Origin: Lentibacter algarum
Lineage (GTDB): Bacteria > Pseudomonadota > Alphaproteobacteria > Rhodobacterales > Rhodobacteraceae
Direction: 5' to 3'
DNA length: 64,000 nt
NCBI RefSeq assembly: GCF_040580765.1
Contig: NZ_CP158687.1
Coordinates: 620,001 to 684,000 of the forward strand
How positions within the stretch are numbered: the stretch's first letter is position 1; the number at the start of each line of letters is the position of its first letter. Shown in pieces: positions 1 through 8,618 of this stretch. Made by a program: the position numbers and the translations under genes. The notes under the pieces are model-generated. The model worked only from the letters and a program-made list of their open reading frames with translations, did not search any database and was not told the DNA's origin.

Positions 1-994
1 CGAAGGCGAACGCTTTATGGAGCGTTATGCGCCACAGTACAAAGACCTCGCGCCGCGCGACTATGTTTCCCGCTCGATGACCATGGAGATCCGTGAGGGC
101 CGTGGTGTGGGTGCTGAGGGCGACCATATTCACCTCAACCTCTCACACCTCCCTGCCGATGCTCTGGCTGAGCGCCTTCCAGGCATCTCGGAATCAGCCA
201 AAATTTTCGCAGGTGTTGATGTCACCAAAGAGCCGATCCCTGTGATCCCGACGGTGCACTACAACATGGGTGGCGTGCCAACGAACTATTGGGGCGAAGT
301 GATCAACCCGACGAAGAAAGACGCAAACGCAATCGTGCCGGGCCTTATGGCTGTGGGCGAGGCGGGCTGTGCCTCTGTGCACGGGGCCAACCGTCTTGGT
401 TCGAACTCGTTGATTGACCTTGTGGTCTTTGGCCGCGCTGCGGCGATCCGCGCGGGCCAGATTGTGGATGCTGATGCGCCCAATCCCGAGCTGAACAAAG
501 CTTCTGTTGATGCGGCGTTTGCGCGCTTTGACGGTCTGCGCCACGCCAAAGGCACAACCGGCACTGCCGAGCTACGCCTTGAGATGCAAAAGACAATGCA
601 GGCTGACGCGGCTGTGTTCCGTACATCCAAGACGCTCAAAGAGGGCGTTGATAAGATGGCCGCGATTGCAGACAAGCAGGATGATCTCAAAGTCACGGAC
701 CGCTCGCTGGTCTGGAACTCTGATCTTATGGAAACGCTTGAGCTCACAAACCTTATGCCAAACGCTCTGGCCACAATTGCTGGCGCAGAAGCCCGCAAGG
801 AAAGCCGCGGCGCGCACGCGCACGAAGACTTCGCCACACGCGATGACGAAAAGTGGCGCGTTCACACCATTGCCCACCTTGAGGGCAACAAAGTGAAGTT
901 GAGCTATCGTGAGGTCGGCAAAACGCCCCTGACGACTGAGAAAGAAGGCGGAATTAGCCTCAAGCGGATCGCTCCGAAAGAGCGGACGTTCTGA
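1..994 (+). CDS. sdhA: Succinate dehydrogenase flavoprotein subunit, C-terminal part (cut by window start)
   Basis: Catalytic FAD subunit of complex II, oxidising succinate to fumarate in the TCA cycle on the inner face of the inner membrane. The reading frame is open from base 2, so the N-terminal FAD-binding part lies outside the window; about 330 residues remain. Visible family motifs are [15 protein letters not shown] (substrate/FAD region) and [20 protein letters not shown], followed by the helical C-terminal domain ending at the TGA at 992-994. A lipoprotein gene starts on the last base of this stop, and sdhB follows, so this is the end of an sdh operon with sdhC/sdhD expected upstream. 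Identification is by family motifs and is very secure. Confidence 0.97.
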   Translation, partial: EGERFMERYAPQYKDLAPRDYVSRSMTMEIREGRGVGAEGDHIHLNLSHLPADALAERLPGISESAKIFAGVDVTKEPIPVIPTVHYNMGGVPTNYWGEVINPTKKDANAIVPGLMAVGEAGCASVHGANRLGSNSLIDLVVFGRAAAIRAGQIVDADAPNPELNKASVDAAFARFDGLRHAKGTTGTAELRLEMQKTMQADAAVFRTSKTLKEGVDKMAAIADKQDDLKVTDRSLVWNSDLMETLELTNLMPNALATIAGAEARKESRGAHAHEDFATRDDEKWRVHTIAHLEGNKVKLSYREVGKTPLTTEKEGGISLKRIAPKERTF

Positions 995-1332
995 TGATGC
1001 TTAAGGCGGCATATCTGGCAGGCGCTTTTGCGTTGCTCGCAGGCTGCGACACGGCTCAACAGGCTGTGGACGATGCTGCGCGGGTAACGGCGAAAGCCAC
1101 GGTGGAAAAGGTTCTCACGGCACATTTGCCAGAGACCGTGCCCGCCAAGCTGGTGACGCCTTACTCAAGCTGCATCATCGACAACGCAAGCGCCAACGAG
1201 CTTTTCAAGCTCAGCCGCGCCTCGATCACGGGTGTTGAGCCCAGCACAATCGGCTTGGTCACGGATATTATCCAGCGCCGCGCTACAACCACATGTATTG
1301 CCAAGGCCTCAACTGGCCTCTTGGCCTCCTAA
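994..1332 (+). CDS. Small predicted lipoprotein inside the sdh operon
   Basis: 112 residues. The start ATG overlaps the sdhA stop by one base (a second in-frame ATG follows directly, so the protein may start one codon later). The N-terminus is a hydrophobic signal ending in the lipobox LLAGC, so the mature protein should be lipid-anchored at Cys18. The rest is short and alanine/threonine-rich with one further Cys pair near residues 53 and 105, which could form a disulfide. It lies between sdhA and sdhB, 12 bp before the latter, and must be cotranscribed with them. I do not recognise a characterised family; a role connected to complex II is suggested only by position. Confidence 0.8.
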   Translation: MMLKAAYLAGAFALLAGCDTAQQAVDDAARVTAKATVEKVLTAHLPETVPAKLVTPYSSCIIDNASANELFKLSRASITGVEPSTIGLVTDIIQRRATTTCIAKASTGLLAS

Positions 1333-1344
1333 AGGAGAAAACGG

Positions 1345-2130
1345 ATGGCAGAGTTCAAACTTCCCGTGAATAGCCGCATTACGACGGGCAAAACATGGCC
1401 CAAGCCAGAAGGTGCGACCAACCTTCGCCAGTTTGATATCTATCGCTGGAACCCTGACGATGGGAAAAACCCCTGCGTTGACACGTATTTCGTGGATATG
1501 GACAACTGCGGTCCGATGATCCTCGATGCGCTCATCAAGATCAAAAACGAGATCGACCCAACGCTGACGTTCCGCCGCTCTTGCCGCGAAGGGATTTGTG
1601 GCTCCTGCGCGATGAACATTGACGGGATCAACACACTGGCCTGTATCTACGGGATGGACGAAGTCAAAGACGGGACTGCCGTCAAAGTTTATCCGCTGCC
1701 GCATATGCCGGTGGTAAAAGACCTTATCCCCGATCTGACGCATTTCTACGCTCAGCACGCGAGCATCATGCCTTGGCTCGAAACCAAGACAAACCGCCCG
1801 CAAAAAGAGTGGAAGCAGTCGATTGGTGATCGCAAGAAGCTTGATGGCCTCTATGAGTGCGTTATGTGCGCCTGCTGCTCGACATCTTGCCCGAGTTACT
1901 GGTGGAACTCGGACAAATACCTTGGCCCAGCTGCGCTGCTCCATGCGTATCGCTGGATCATCGACAGCCGCGATGAGGCAACAGGCGAGCGTCTGGACGA
2001 TCTGGAAGATCCGTTCAAACTCTACCGCTGCCACACAATCATGAACTGCGCCAAGACTTGCCCCAAGGGTCTTAACCCGGCCAAAGCGATTGCTGAGATT
2101 AAGCGCATGCAGGTCAACCGCGTCGTTTAA
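1345..2130 (+). CDS. sdhB: Succinate dehydrogenase iron-sulfur subunit
   Basis: 261 residues, normal length. Carries electrons from the SdhA flavin to quinone through three clusters, all of whose ligands are visible: [2Fe-2S] Cys80, Cys85, Cys88, Cys100; and the [4Fe-4S]/[3Fe-4S] ligands in [16 protein letters not shown] (Cys172, 175, 178, 182) and [12 protein letters not shown] (Cys229, 235, 239). The start is preceded by AAAGGAGAAAACGG, a strong ribosome binding site. It is the last gene of the sdh operon and is followed 24 bp later by a hairpin terminator. Identity is certain from the cysteine spacing. Confidence 0.98.
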   Translation: MAEFKLPVNSRITTGKTWPKPEGATNLRQFDIYRWNPDDGKNPCVDTYFVDMDNCGPMILDALIKIKNEIDPTLTFRRSCREGICGSCAMNIDGINTLACIYGMDEVKDGTAVKVYPLPHMPVVKDLIPDLTHFYAQHASIMPWLETKTNRPQKEWKQSIGDRKKLDGLYECVMCACCSTSCPSYWWNSDKYLGPAALLHAYRWIIDSRDEATGERLDDLEDPFKLYRCHTIMNCAKTCPKGLNPAKAIAEIKRMQVNRVV

Positions 2131-2153
2131 GGCTCGCTTGCACTAAAATTAGG

Positions 2154-2183
2154 CGGGCAGCTCTGTGGGGCTGCCCGTTTTTT
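2154..2183 (+). terminator. Rho-independent terminator of the sdh operon
   Basis: Eight-base-pair stem (CGGGCAGC at 2154-2161 with GCTGCCCG at 2170-2177), 8-nt loop, followed by six T at 2178-2183, 24 bp after the sdhB stop. Confidence 0.92.
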
Positions 2184-2294
2184 ATGCTGCGATGCTGCAT
2201 CGACATGGCTGCCATTCTGATTTGGCACTGCTCCCCTTCAACAAAGCCTTTATAGTAAGGACAGGGAGGAGTTTGACACATTCGGAGCAAACTC

Positions 2295-2426
2295 ATGCAG
2301 AACCAGACTGAAGTCCAGAAACGTGCCGCCCTCGACGCTCTTGATCAAGCATATGAATATTGGTCTGGCGACAATCAGAAACCAGAAACCCAACACCCTT
2401 ATGAAGACACGCCAATGGCGGCCTAA
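2295..2426 (+). CDS. Small conserved-looking protein, 43 residues
   Basis: ATG at 2295, TAA at 2424-2426, with GGAG eight bases upstream. The product is acidic and soluble, with a predicted helix around KRAALDALDQAYEYW and a short proline/acid-rich tail. The motif ALDQAYEYW resembles short uncharacterised proteins I associate with Roseobacter genomes, but this is memory, not a search. It lies between the sdh terminator and the sulfotransferase-like gene and could have its own promoter in the 111 bp after the terminator. No function can be assigned. Confidence 0.6.
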   Translation: MQNQTEVQKRAALDALDQAYEYWSGDNQKPETQHPYEDTPMAA

Positions 2427-2479
2427 GCCGCTGGACAGTTGCGTCGCACGCTCCTAGCCTTTGGCCAAAGGAGCGGACC

Positions 2480-3241
2480 ATGGCGACGCATCATTTCCCG
2501 ACGATTGCGGTATCGCGCGGCCAAGGCGCGATCAACGAGCATTTTGTCTTTGGCGAGCGCAATTCTGGGACCAATCTGGCGCACCAGCTTCTTGTGCAAA
2601 ACATCCCTGCACTTAAAGACAGCACAGGCGACAGGATTGGCCCACAGGGCTTTCGCTATGGCTGGAAGCACGGCTTTCCACAGATGGTTGCGGCGCCCGC
2701 AAGTTGCCTCGCCGTCGTGATGTTCCGCGCGCCCGAAACATGGCTGCGTTCGATGCATGCACGCCCGTGGCACGCTGTACCTGAGCTGGCCAAGCTTGAG
2801 TTCTCCGATTTTATTCGTGCCGAGTGGCAGACCCGCGTGGACGAGCAGAACTTTGGTGTTGCGCAGGGCGGGGCCCGTTGGGGCAAGGAGCTGCACTATG
2901 ACCGCCATCCGCTCACTGGGGCGCGGTTTGAAACAATCCTTGGGCTGCGTCGTGCAAAAAGCACCGGCTTTCTGAGTCTTGAAGCGCGCTTCGCCAATTG
3001 TCTGATGCTGCGCCATGAAGACCTGACAGCCAACCCAGAAGGGTTTGTGCGTTTTGTGTCTGAGCACTACGGGCTTGCTCGCTATCAGACTTTCCGCCCT
3101 GTCGCCGCACGGCGTGGGCGGGCCAGTGAAGGGGCGTTTCAGCCTGCGGCCTATGCGCCCCTTGAGACAGCGGATCATGCCTTTGTCTGGGCGCAACTCG
3201 ATCTCGCTCAAGAAGCGCAGCTTGGGTATGCGCCGACTTGA
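2480..3241 (+). CDS. Sulfotransferase-like protein
   Basis: 253 residues, preceded by AAGGAG six bases before the ATG. Near the N-terminus is GERNSGTN (residues 25-32), which resembles the phosphosulfate-binding loop of a divergent group of sulfotransferase-like proteins; further on, VVMFRAPETWLRSMHARPWH resembles the second (3'-phosphate) motif of that fold. No signal peptide or membrane segment. If active it would move a sulfuryl group from PAPS to an unknown acceptor; no carbohydrate gene is adjacent to suggest one. A long frame on the opposite strand (2423-3262) has no recognisable motif and is judged a shadow. Family assignment is moderate. Confidence 0.6.
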   Translation: MATHHFPTIAVSRGQGAINEHFVFGERNSGTNLAHQLLVQNIPALKDSTGDRIGPQGFRYGWKHGFPQMVAAPASCLAVVMFRAPETWLRSMHARPWHAVPELAKLEFSDFIRAEWQTRVDEQNFGVAQGGARWGKELHYDRHPLTGARFETILGLRRAKSTGFLSLEARFANCLMLRHEDLTANPEGFVRFVSEHYGLARYQTFRPVAARRGRASEGAFQPAAYAPLETADHAFVWAQLDLAQEAQLGYAPT

Positions 3242-3295
3242 AGCTTGCGCTTTTTGCTGCAAGGCTGGAATTGAAAATCAGCGAAAGATGCCCAA

Positions 3296-4138
3296 ATGAC
3301 CGAGCCAAAAGATGCTGCCGCGCGCCGCGCTGTTGAACCAGTGATTTGTTACCCCAACGACACCCTGCCGACACCGCCGATGGAGCTCTATCGCGCAGCG
3401 CGAGACGGGGCCAAAAAGATCAGCGAAACGTATGCCGCTCCGCGCGAGGCCTGCACATTTGAAGTGCCACAGGGCAGCTTTTTTCGCATCAGCTCTGTGG
3501 AAGGCCCGCAAGTGGGCGATCTCAATCTCTGGAACAAGAATGACCTGTCGGAGCGGTTTTATTCGGGCAAGACCCGTGCCCTGCACGGCACCCATATCAC
3601 GACAGGCGAGCGGATGTGGTCAAGCTTCCCGCACTTGCGCCCCCTTGCAACGATCGTGGCGGATACGCTGTCTTGGTACGGGATCGACGCGTTTGGCGGC
3701 TCCGTGCATGATGTGATTGGCACGCGCTGTGACCCCTACACAGGCAATTTGCTCAGCGGGACGCAATATCACCACTGCTGTCATTCAAACCTCACCCGCG
3801 CCTTGGCTGACCATCTCGGCGTGAGTGACGCCGAGGCGGAGCCACGTGTGCATGATGTTTTGAACGTGTTTATGTGCACAGGTTTCACCCGCGATACAGG
3901 GCAGTACTTTATGAAAGCCAGCCCAGTGCGGGTGGGTGACTATCTTGAGTTTTTCGCGGAGGTTGATCTGTTAGGGGCTTTGTCGGCTTGCCCTGGTGGG
4001 GATTGCTCAAGCGAGCATACCTCGGATGCGGCGGCGTGTTATCCTTTGCATGTCGAGGTGTTTGAACCTGCGTCAGGTGCGCTTGAAGGCTGGGTGGCTC
4101 CAGCAAAGAACGGCTATGACGGGAGCCATGGACGGTAG
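3296..4138 (+). CDS. DUF1989 / urea carboxylase-associated family protein
   Basis: 280 residues. The central part (about 45-230) matches the DUF1989 family, seen as a companion of urea carboxylase and in some putative aminomethyltransferase-like annotations: GSFFRISSVEGPQVGDLNLW, HGTHITTGERMWSS and a run of His/Cys (YHHCCHSN), with several conserved Cys downstream (MCTGF, CPGGDCSS) that could bind metal or be catalytic. The reaction is not known for most members. No urea carboxylase or allophanate hydrolase lies nearby, so this is a stand-alone copy. It starts 55 bp after the sulfotransferase-like gene and may share its transcript. Confidence 0.75.
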   Translation: MTEPKDAAARRAVEPVICYPNDTLPTPPMELYRAARDGAKKISETYAAPREACTFEVPQGSFFRISSVEGPQVGDLNLWNKNDLSERFYSGKTRALHGTHITTGERMWSSFPHLRPLATIVADTLSWYGIDAFGGSVHDVIGTRCDPYTGNLLSGTQYHHCCHSNLTRALADHLGVSDAEAEPRVHDVLNVFMCTGFTRDTGQYFMKASPVRVGDYLEFFAEVDLLGALSACPGGDCSSEHTSDAAACYPLHVEVFEPASGALEGWVAPAKNGYDGSHGR

Positions 4139-4145
4139 GGATCGA

Positions 4146-4188
4146 ATTTTCTTCGAAAATCCGACCCTCTGGGGGCCTTGCCCCCAGA
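4146..4188. repeat. Double hairpin between convergent genes, possible REP-type element
   Basis: Two hairpins in the 80 bp between the DUF1989 gene and deoD: ATTTTC/GAAAAT around a TTC loop (4146-4160) and a G/C-rich one, TCTGGGGGC/GCCCCCAGA around CTT (4168-4176 and 4180-4188), followed by a further CCCCC. No T-run follows on either strand. It may act as a bidirectional transcript end or be a dispersed intergenic repeat; the window holds only this one copy of the G/C hairpin that I noticed. Confidence 0.45.
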
Positions 4189-4218
4189 CCCCCAAGATAG
4201 TTCTGGAAAGAGTAAGCC

Positions 4219-4926
4219 TTAGGCGGGGAAGGCCGCGTCTAGGGCGATTTGGACCATGTCGCCAAAGCTCTGTTCACGCTCGCTGCTGGGCAGGGCCTCG
4301 CCTGTTTGCAAGTGATCTGAGACTGTCAGAACTGCAAGGGCACGCGCGCCCAGACGGGCTGCGACCGTGTAGAGTTCGGCGGCTTCCATTTCGACGCCGA
4401 GGATACCGTGGCGTGTCATTTGCTCTGTGAGATCTGGGCGTTCGTCATAAAATACGTCAGAGGAATATATGCCACCTACATGGGGTGTTTGGCCCATGGC
4501 CTCGGCGGCTGTGACAGCGGCGCGCAGGAGTGCCCAATCAGCCGTAGGTGCAAAGTTGACTTCGCGGAAGAGGCCCATAGACGGGGTGTTGAGAGAGGTT
4601 GCGCTCATGGCGATGATGACATCGCGAATTTTGACATGAGGCTGCATGCCGCCACAGGAGCCGATGCGAATGAGGGTCTTGGCACCAAAGTCGCGAATAA
4701 GCTCGTTGGCGTAAATAGAGAGGCTTGGCATGCCCATACCTGAGCCGTGGATTGTCACAGGGTTGCCTTTATAGGTGCCCGTATAGCCGAGCATGCCACG
4801 CACTTCGTTGACGAGGCGGGGGGCATCCAAAAAAGTTTCGGCGGCCCATTTGGCGCGCAAAGGGTCGCCCGGCATGAGGACCGTCTCGGCGATATCGCCA
4901 ACTTTTGCACCGATATGAACTGTCAT
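4219..4926 (-). CDS. deoD: Purine-nucleoside phosphorylase, DeoD type
   Basis: 235 residues, the usual length for the hexameric DeoD type. Phosphorolysis of purine (deoxy)nucleosides to base and (deoxy)ribose-1-phosphate in the cytoplasm. Visible: the N-terminal [21 protein letters not shown] with the phosphate-binding [36 protein letters not shown], and [20 protein letters not shown] with the ribose-binding EMEAAELY. The start ATG at 4926 follows GGGAGAG, but that site is buried in a 9-bp hairpin (see separate entry). It lies 57 bp after the ethylmalonyl-CoA mutase gene in the same direction and could be read from it. A BMP-type nucleoside importer 10 kb away is a plausible functional partner. 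Confidence 0.96.
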   Translation of the reverse strand: MTVHIGAKVGDIAETVLMPGDPLRAKWAAETFLDAPRLVNEVRGMLGYTGTYKGNPVTIHGSGMGMPSLSIYANELIRDFGAKTLIRIGSCGGMQPHVKIRDVIIAMSATSLNTPSMGLFREVNFAPTADWALLRAAVTAAEAMGQTPHVGGIYSSDVFYDERPDLTEQMTRHGILGVEMEAAELYTVAARLGARALAVLTVSDHLQTGEALPSSEREQSFGDMVQIALDAAFPA

Positions 4927-4931
4927 AGTGT

Positions 4932-4955
4932 CTCTCCCGCTTTTCCGCGGGAGAG
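4932..4955 (-). promoter_or_regulatory. Hairpin burying the deoD ribosome binding site
   Basis: On the minus strand a perfect 9-bp stem (CTCTCCCGC and GCGGGAGAG, loop GGAAAA) ends five bases before the deoD ATG. The only Shine-Dalgarno-like sequence, GGGAG, is in the 3' arm. No T-run follows, so a simple terminator is less likely than translational control, though it could also mark the 3' end of the upstream mutase transcript. Confidence 0.6.
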
Positions 4956-4983
4956 TGCAAAACCGTGCCCGAAAGGTAAAGCG

Positions 4984-6963
4984 CTATTCGGCGGCTTCGG
5001 CCTTTGGATCAGCCAGCGTGACCACATCCATCATGATGGTGTTGAGCTCGAAATCCTTGGGCGTGTAAACGCGCGCCACGCCCATTGCCAGCAGGCGTTT
5101 GGCGTCGTCATCTGGGATAATCCCGCCGACTATGACAGGGATATGTGCAAGGCCAGCGGCATTCATCCGCTCCATCAGCTCTTCGACGAGGGGGATATGG
5201 CTGCCCGAGAGGATCGAGAGGCCAACCACATGGGACCCCTGTTCTTCAGCCGCGCGCACGAGCTCTTCAGGCGTTAGGCGAATGCCATCATAGGTGATGC
5301 TCATGCCGCAGTCGCGGGCGCGATAAGCGATCTGTTCGGCGCCATTGCTGTGGCCGTCCAGACCCGGCTTGCCAATGAGAAAGGCAAGGCGGCGGCCCAG
5401 CTTGTCTGAGACGTGATCGACGGCGGCACGCAAATCATCCAGCCCTTCGGTCTTGTTTGAAGGAGAGGGCGAGACGCCCGTTGGCCCACGGTATTCGCCG
5501 TGGACTGCGCGCATCTGGGCGGCCCATTCGCCTGTTGTCGCGCCTGCCTTGGCAGCCACGATTGAGGCGGGCATGATATTCTCGCCCTTTGCAGCGGCGT
5601 CGCGCAGCGCAGTGAGAGCAGATTGAACAGCAGCCTCGTCGCGTGCGGCACGCCACTCTGTGAGGCGGTTGATTTGTTCGGCCTCTGTGGCAGGATCCAC
5701 CGTCATAATGCCGCCATCGGCGCTCATCAGCGGGCTTGGCTCGGTTTGTGTATATTTGTTCACACCGACAACAACGGTTTCGCCAGCTTCAATGCGGCCC
5801 AAGCGCTCGGCGTTTGAGGTCACCAGTTGGGCTTTCATATAGTCAATCGCCTTGATCGCACCGCCCATGCCATCAAGCCCTGCGAGTTCTTGGCGGGTGC
5901 CGGCTTTGAGGGCTTCGACTTTAGCGTCGACAGCAGGGTTGCCATCAAAGAGATCGTCATATTCCAAGAGATCGGTTTCAAAGGCCATGATTTGCTGCAT
6001 CCGCATCGACCATTGCTGATCCCAAGGGCGGGGCAGGCCGAGGGCCTCATTCCACGCAGGAAGCTGCACAGCACGGGCGCGGGCTTTTTTGCTCAAAGTC
6101 ACGGCGAGCATTTCGATCAGGATACGGTAGACGTTGTTCTCTGGTTGCTGCTCTGTAAGGCCAAGCGAGTTTACTTGTACGCCATAGCGGAAGCGGCGGA
6201 ACTTGGCGTCTGTGACACCGTAGCGCTCCAGCAGGATTTCATCCCAGAGGTCGACAAAGGCGCGCATTTTGCACATTTCGGTGACAAAGCGGATGCCTGC
6301 GTTCACGAAAAACGAGATACGTCCGCACAGCGCAGGAAAGTCCTCGGCAGGGACGCGAGGCTTAAGCTCATCAAGGACTGCAATGGCTGTGGCCAGAGCA
6401 AAGGCAAGCTCCTGCTCGGGCGTCGCACCCGCTTCTTGCAGGTGATATGAGCAGACATTCATCGGGTTCCATTTGGGAACATGGGTGTAGCAATACTCTG
6501 CCACATCGCCGATCATCTTGAGGCTCGGCGCAGGCGGACAAACATATGTGCCGCGGCTGAGGTATTCTTTGATCAGATCATTCTGAACCGTGCCTTGCAG
6601 CGCGCTCACATCGGCGCCTTGTTCTTCAGCGACGGCGATATAGAGCGACAAAAGCCAAGGCGCTGTCGCGTTGATCGTCATCGACGTGTTCATTTGCTCC
6701 AGTGGAATATCTTTGAACAATGCGCGCATATCGCCCAAGTGGCAGACGGGGACGCCCACTTTACCCACTTCACCACGCGATAGAACGTGATCGCTGTCAT
6801 AGCCTGTTTGGGTGGGCAGATCGAAGGCAACCGAGAGGCCTGTCTGACCTTTCGCAAGATTGGAGCGGTAGAGCGCGTTTGAGGCCGCCGCTGTTGAATG
6901 GCCCGCGTAGGTGCGGATGAGCCAAGGGCGGTCTTTGCTGGTCGGGGTTTGCGCTTGGGACAT
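4984..6963 (-). CDS. ecm: Ethylmalonyl-CoA mutase
   Basis: 659 residues from the ATG at 6963 (preceded by GAGG); the frame stays open upstream to 7110 but the family N-terminus begins near the chosen start. Coenzyme-B12-dependent mutase converting (2R)-ethylmalonyl-CoA to (2S)-methylsuccinyl-CoA in the ethylmalonyl-CoA pathway. Domains: TIM-barrel mutase domain (about 10-500, with RTYAGHSTAAASN and FDLPTQTGYDSDH) and C-terminal B12-binding domain with the DxHxxG motif DGHSNG (Asp536, His538, Gly541) plus GGIIPDDD. Carried older names such as meaA. It is divergent from the acyltransferase and close to ccrA, the preceding pathway step. The main alternative, methylmalonyl-CoA mutase, is less likely because of this context. 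Confidence 0.93.
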   Translation of the reverse strand: MSQAQTPTSKDRPWLIRTYAGHSTAAASNALYRSNLAKGQTGLSVAFDLPTQTGYDSDHVLSRGEVGKVGVPVCHLGDMRALFKDIPLEQMNTSMTINATAPWLLSLYIAVAEEQGADVSALQGTVQNDLIKEYLSRGTYVCPPAPSLKMIGDVAEYCYTHVPKWNPMNVCSYHLQEAGATPEQELAFALATAIAVLDELKPRVPAEDFPALCGRISFFVNAGIRFVTEMCKMRAFVDLWDEILLERYGVTDAKFRRFRYGVQVNSLGLTEQQPENNVYRILIEMLAVTLSKKARARAVQLPAWNEALGLPRPWDQQWSMRMQQIMAFETDLLEYDDLFDGNPAVDAKVEALKAGTRQELAGLDGMGGAIKAIDYMKAQLVTSNAERLGRIEAGETVVVGVNKYTQTEPSPLMSADGGIMTVDPATEAEQINRLTEWRAARDEAAVQSALTALRDAAAKGENIMPASIVAAKAGATTGEWAAQMRAVHGEYRGPTGVSPSPSNKTEGLDDLRAAVDHVSDKLGRRLAFLIGKPGLDGHSNGAEQIAYRARDCGMSITYDGIRLTPEELVRAAEEQGSHVVGLSILSGSHIPLVEELMERMNAAGLAHIPVIVGGIIPDDDAKRLLAMGVARVYTPKDFELNTIMMDVVTLADPKAEAAE

Positions 6964-7115
6964 GAGGGGCCTCGTGAATCGGTTTGGGTAATTATCGTGC
7001 GTTGCAAGCTTGATACTTGGAATTTTCTGGCGCGTCAATTCGCTGCGTTGCGGCATTCGCGCGGCGCTCGGCCAATCTTCTTGCATAGCTCTGAGGTTCT
7101 GGCAAAACATGGTTC

Positions 7116-8471
7116 ATGTTTCAGCCCGTTGCCCTTCCGCTTTGGCTTTTGGTGGTTATTCTGCTCTTTGCAGCGGTAACCTTCGCCTCGCATTTTCTCT
7201 TTCCTTCGGTGCGCTGGTTCTTTCGCCGCCGTATGGAAAAGGCCGTGGCCCAGCTCAATACGCGTCTGACGCGTCCGATTGAGCCGTTCAAGCTGGCACG
7301 GCGGCACGATATGATCCAGCGGCTGATTTATGACGGTGAAGTTTGGGCTGCAATCTCAGAGCATGCACGCGCTGAGGGTGTGCCTGAAAACGTGGCCTTT
7401 GAACGTGCGCGCCGCTACGCCCGCGAGATTGTGCCCTCTTTCAGCGCAACGCTTTACTACGGCTTCGCGATCCGCTTTGCGCGATTTCTCAGCCGCAAGC
7501 TGTACCGCGTGCGCCTTGGCCATCATGCTGCTGATACGCTTGGGAGCATTGACCGCAACGCCACTGTTGTCTTCGTGATGAACCATCGCAGCAATATGGA
7601 CTATGTCCTCGTTACCTATCTTGCAGCTGAGCAGAGCGCGCTGTCCTATGCGGTGGGCGAGTGGGCGCGGGTCTGGCCGCTGTCGCGCCTCATCCGTGCA
7701 ATGGGCGCATATTTCATCCGCCGCCGCTCGCGGGGCGAGCTCTATCGCCGTGTGCTTGCGCGTTATGTGGCGCTGGCCACAGAGGGCGGCGTGACCCAAG
7801 CGGTCTTCCCCGAGGGTGGGCTGTCCCTTGACGGGGCGTTGGCAAAGCCCAAGCTCGGCATTCTGCGCTATATTGTAGACGGTTATGATGCCGAAGAGCG
7901 CGATGTCGTCTTTATCCCAGTGGCGATCAACTATGATCGCGTCTTTGAAGACAAGATCCTCGTGGCGGCGGGCCAGCGCGGTGATAGGCGCTTTGGCGCG
8001 CGTATCTCTGTTGTGGTGAAATATATCTGGCGCATCACATGGCGGTGGGCGACAGGGCGGTATCACCGCTTTGGTTATGCTGCGGTGAGCTTTGGTGCGC
8101 CTCTCTCGCTGCGCGCCTTTGCGGGCACAAAGCCCCCCTTGATTGAAGATTTGGCCAGTGATTTGATGCAGCGGATCGGTGCGGTTGTGCCTGTCTTGCC
8201 AGTGCCGCTGGCGGCGAGCGTTTTTCTGAGCGCCAAAGCCCCCCTGAGCTTTGCGGAGTATAGCGAGGCCTTTTGTGCTGTGATTGAAGCCATGCCCGAA
8301 GCGCATATCCACGCCCCGCGCGAGGATATGGACTACGCAGTGGAGTATGGCCTGCGCAATCTCGTAGCGCGTGGTTTTGTGAACGAGACAGAGGGCGTCT
8401 ATTCGGCGACAGACGAGGGCAGGCCTTTGTTGCAATATTACGCGAACTCCATTGCACATTTGCTGCGCTAG
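7116..8471 (+). CDS. PlsC/PlsB-type glycerophosphate acyltransferase
   Basis: 451 residues. One N-terminal membrane anchor (residues 6-30), then a basic segment and the acyltransferase domain with the catalytic NHRSNMD (HX4D: His157, Asp162) and the glycerol-phosphate-binding FPEGG (231-235), spaced as in the PlsB/PlsC superfamily. It should acylate glycerol-3-phosphate or lysophosphatidate in phospholipid synthesis at the inner membrane. It is longer than PlsC and shorter than E. coli PlsB, with a C-terminal extension of unknown role. The gene is divergent from the ethylmalonyl-CoA mutase gene (152 bp) and upstream of ccrA, an arrangement I associate with Rhodobacterales. Confidence 0.85.
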   Translation: MFQPVALPLWLLVVILLFAAVTFASHFLFPSVRWFFRRRMEKAVAQLNTRLTRPIEPFKLARRHDMIQRLIYDGEVWAAISEHARAEGVPENVAFERARRYAREIVPSFSATLYYGFAIRFARFLSRKLYRVRLGHHAADTLGSIDRNATVVFVMNHRSNMDYVLVTYLAAEQSALSYAVGEWARVWPLSRLIRAMGAYFIRRRSRGELYRRVLARYVALATEGGVTQAVFPEGGLSLDGALAKPKLGILRYIVDGYDAEERDVVFIPVAINYDRVFEDKILVAAGQRGDRRFGARISVVVKYIWRITWRWATGRYHRFGYAAVSFGAPLSLRAFAGTKPPLIEDLASDLMQRIGAVVPVLPVPLAASVFLSAKAPLSFAEYSEAFCAVIEAMPEAHIHAPREDMDYAVEYGLRNLVARGFVNETEGVYSATDEGRPLLQYYANSIAHLLR

Positions 8472-8618
8472 CGAAGATTTTTCTGCACTCGCTCGGTTAT
8501 AAAATTACAAAAAATGACCAAATGGCGTTGCAAAGTTGCGTAAGCGCCGCTACCTCTTGGGGAGTTAATGCGATTCTGCACTGCAGCAGAGCCCCGCCTC
8601 AGGCAATGGAGTAAACAA

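Noticed and set aside
2423..3262. 279-codon frame on the minus strand
   Set aside because: Opposite to the sulfotransferase-like gene, which has a ribosome binding site and recognisable motifs.
4168..4188. Ordinary Rho-independent terminator of deoD or the DUF1989 gene
   Set aside because: No T-run follows on either strand, so it was listed as a hairpin repeat instead.
6964..7110. 49-residue N-terminal extension of ethylmalonyl-CoA mutase
   Set aside because: Composition is unlike the family and the start at 6963 has a good ribosome binding site.
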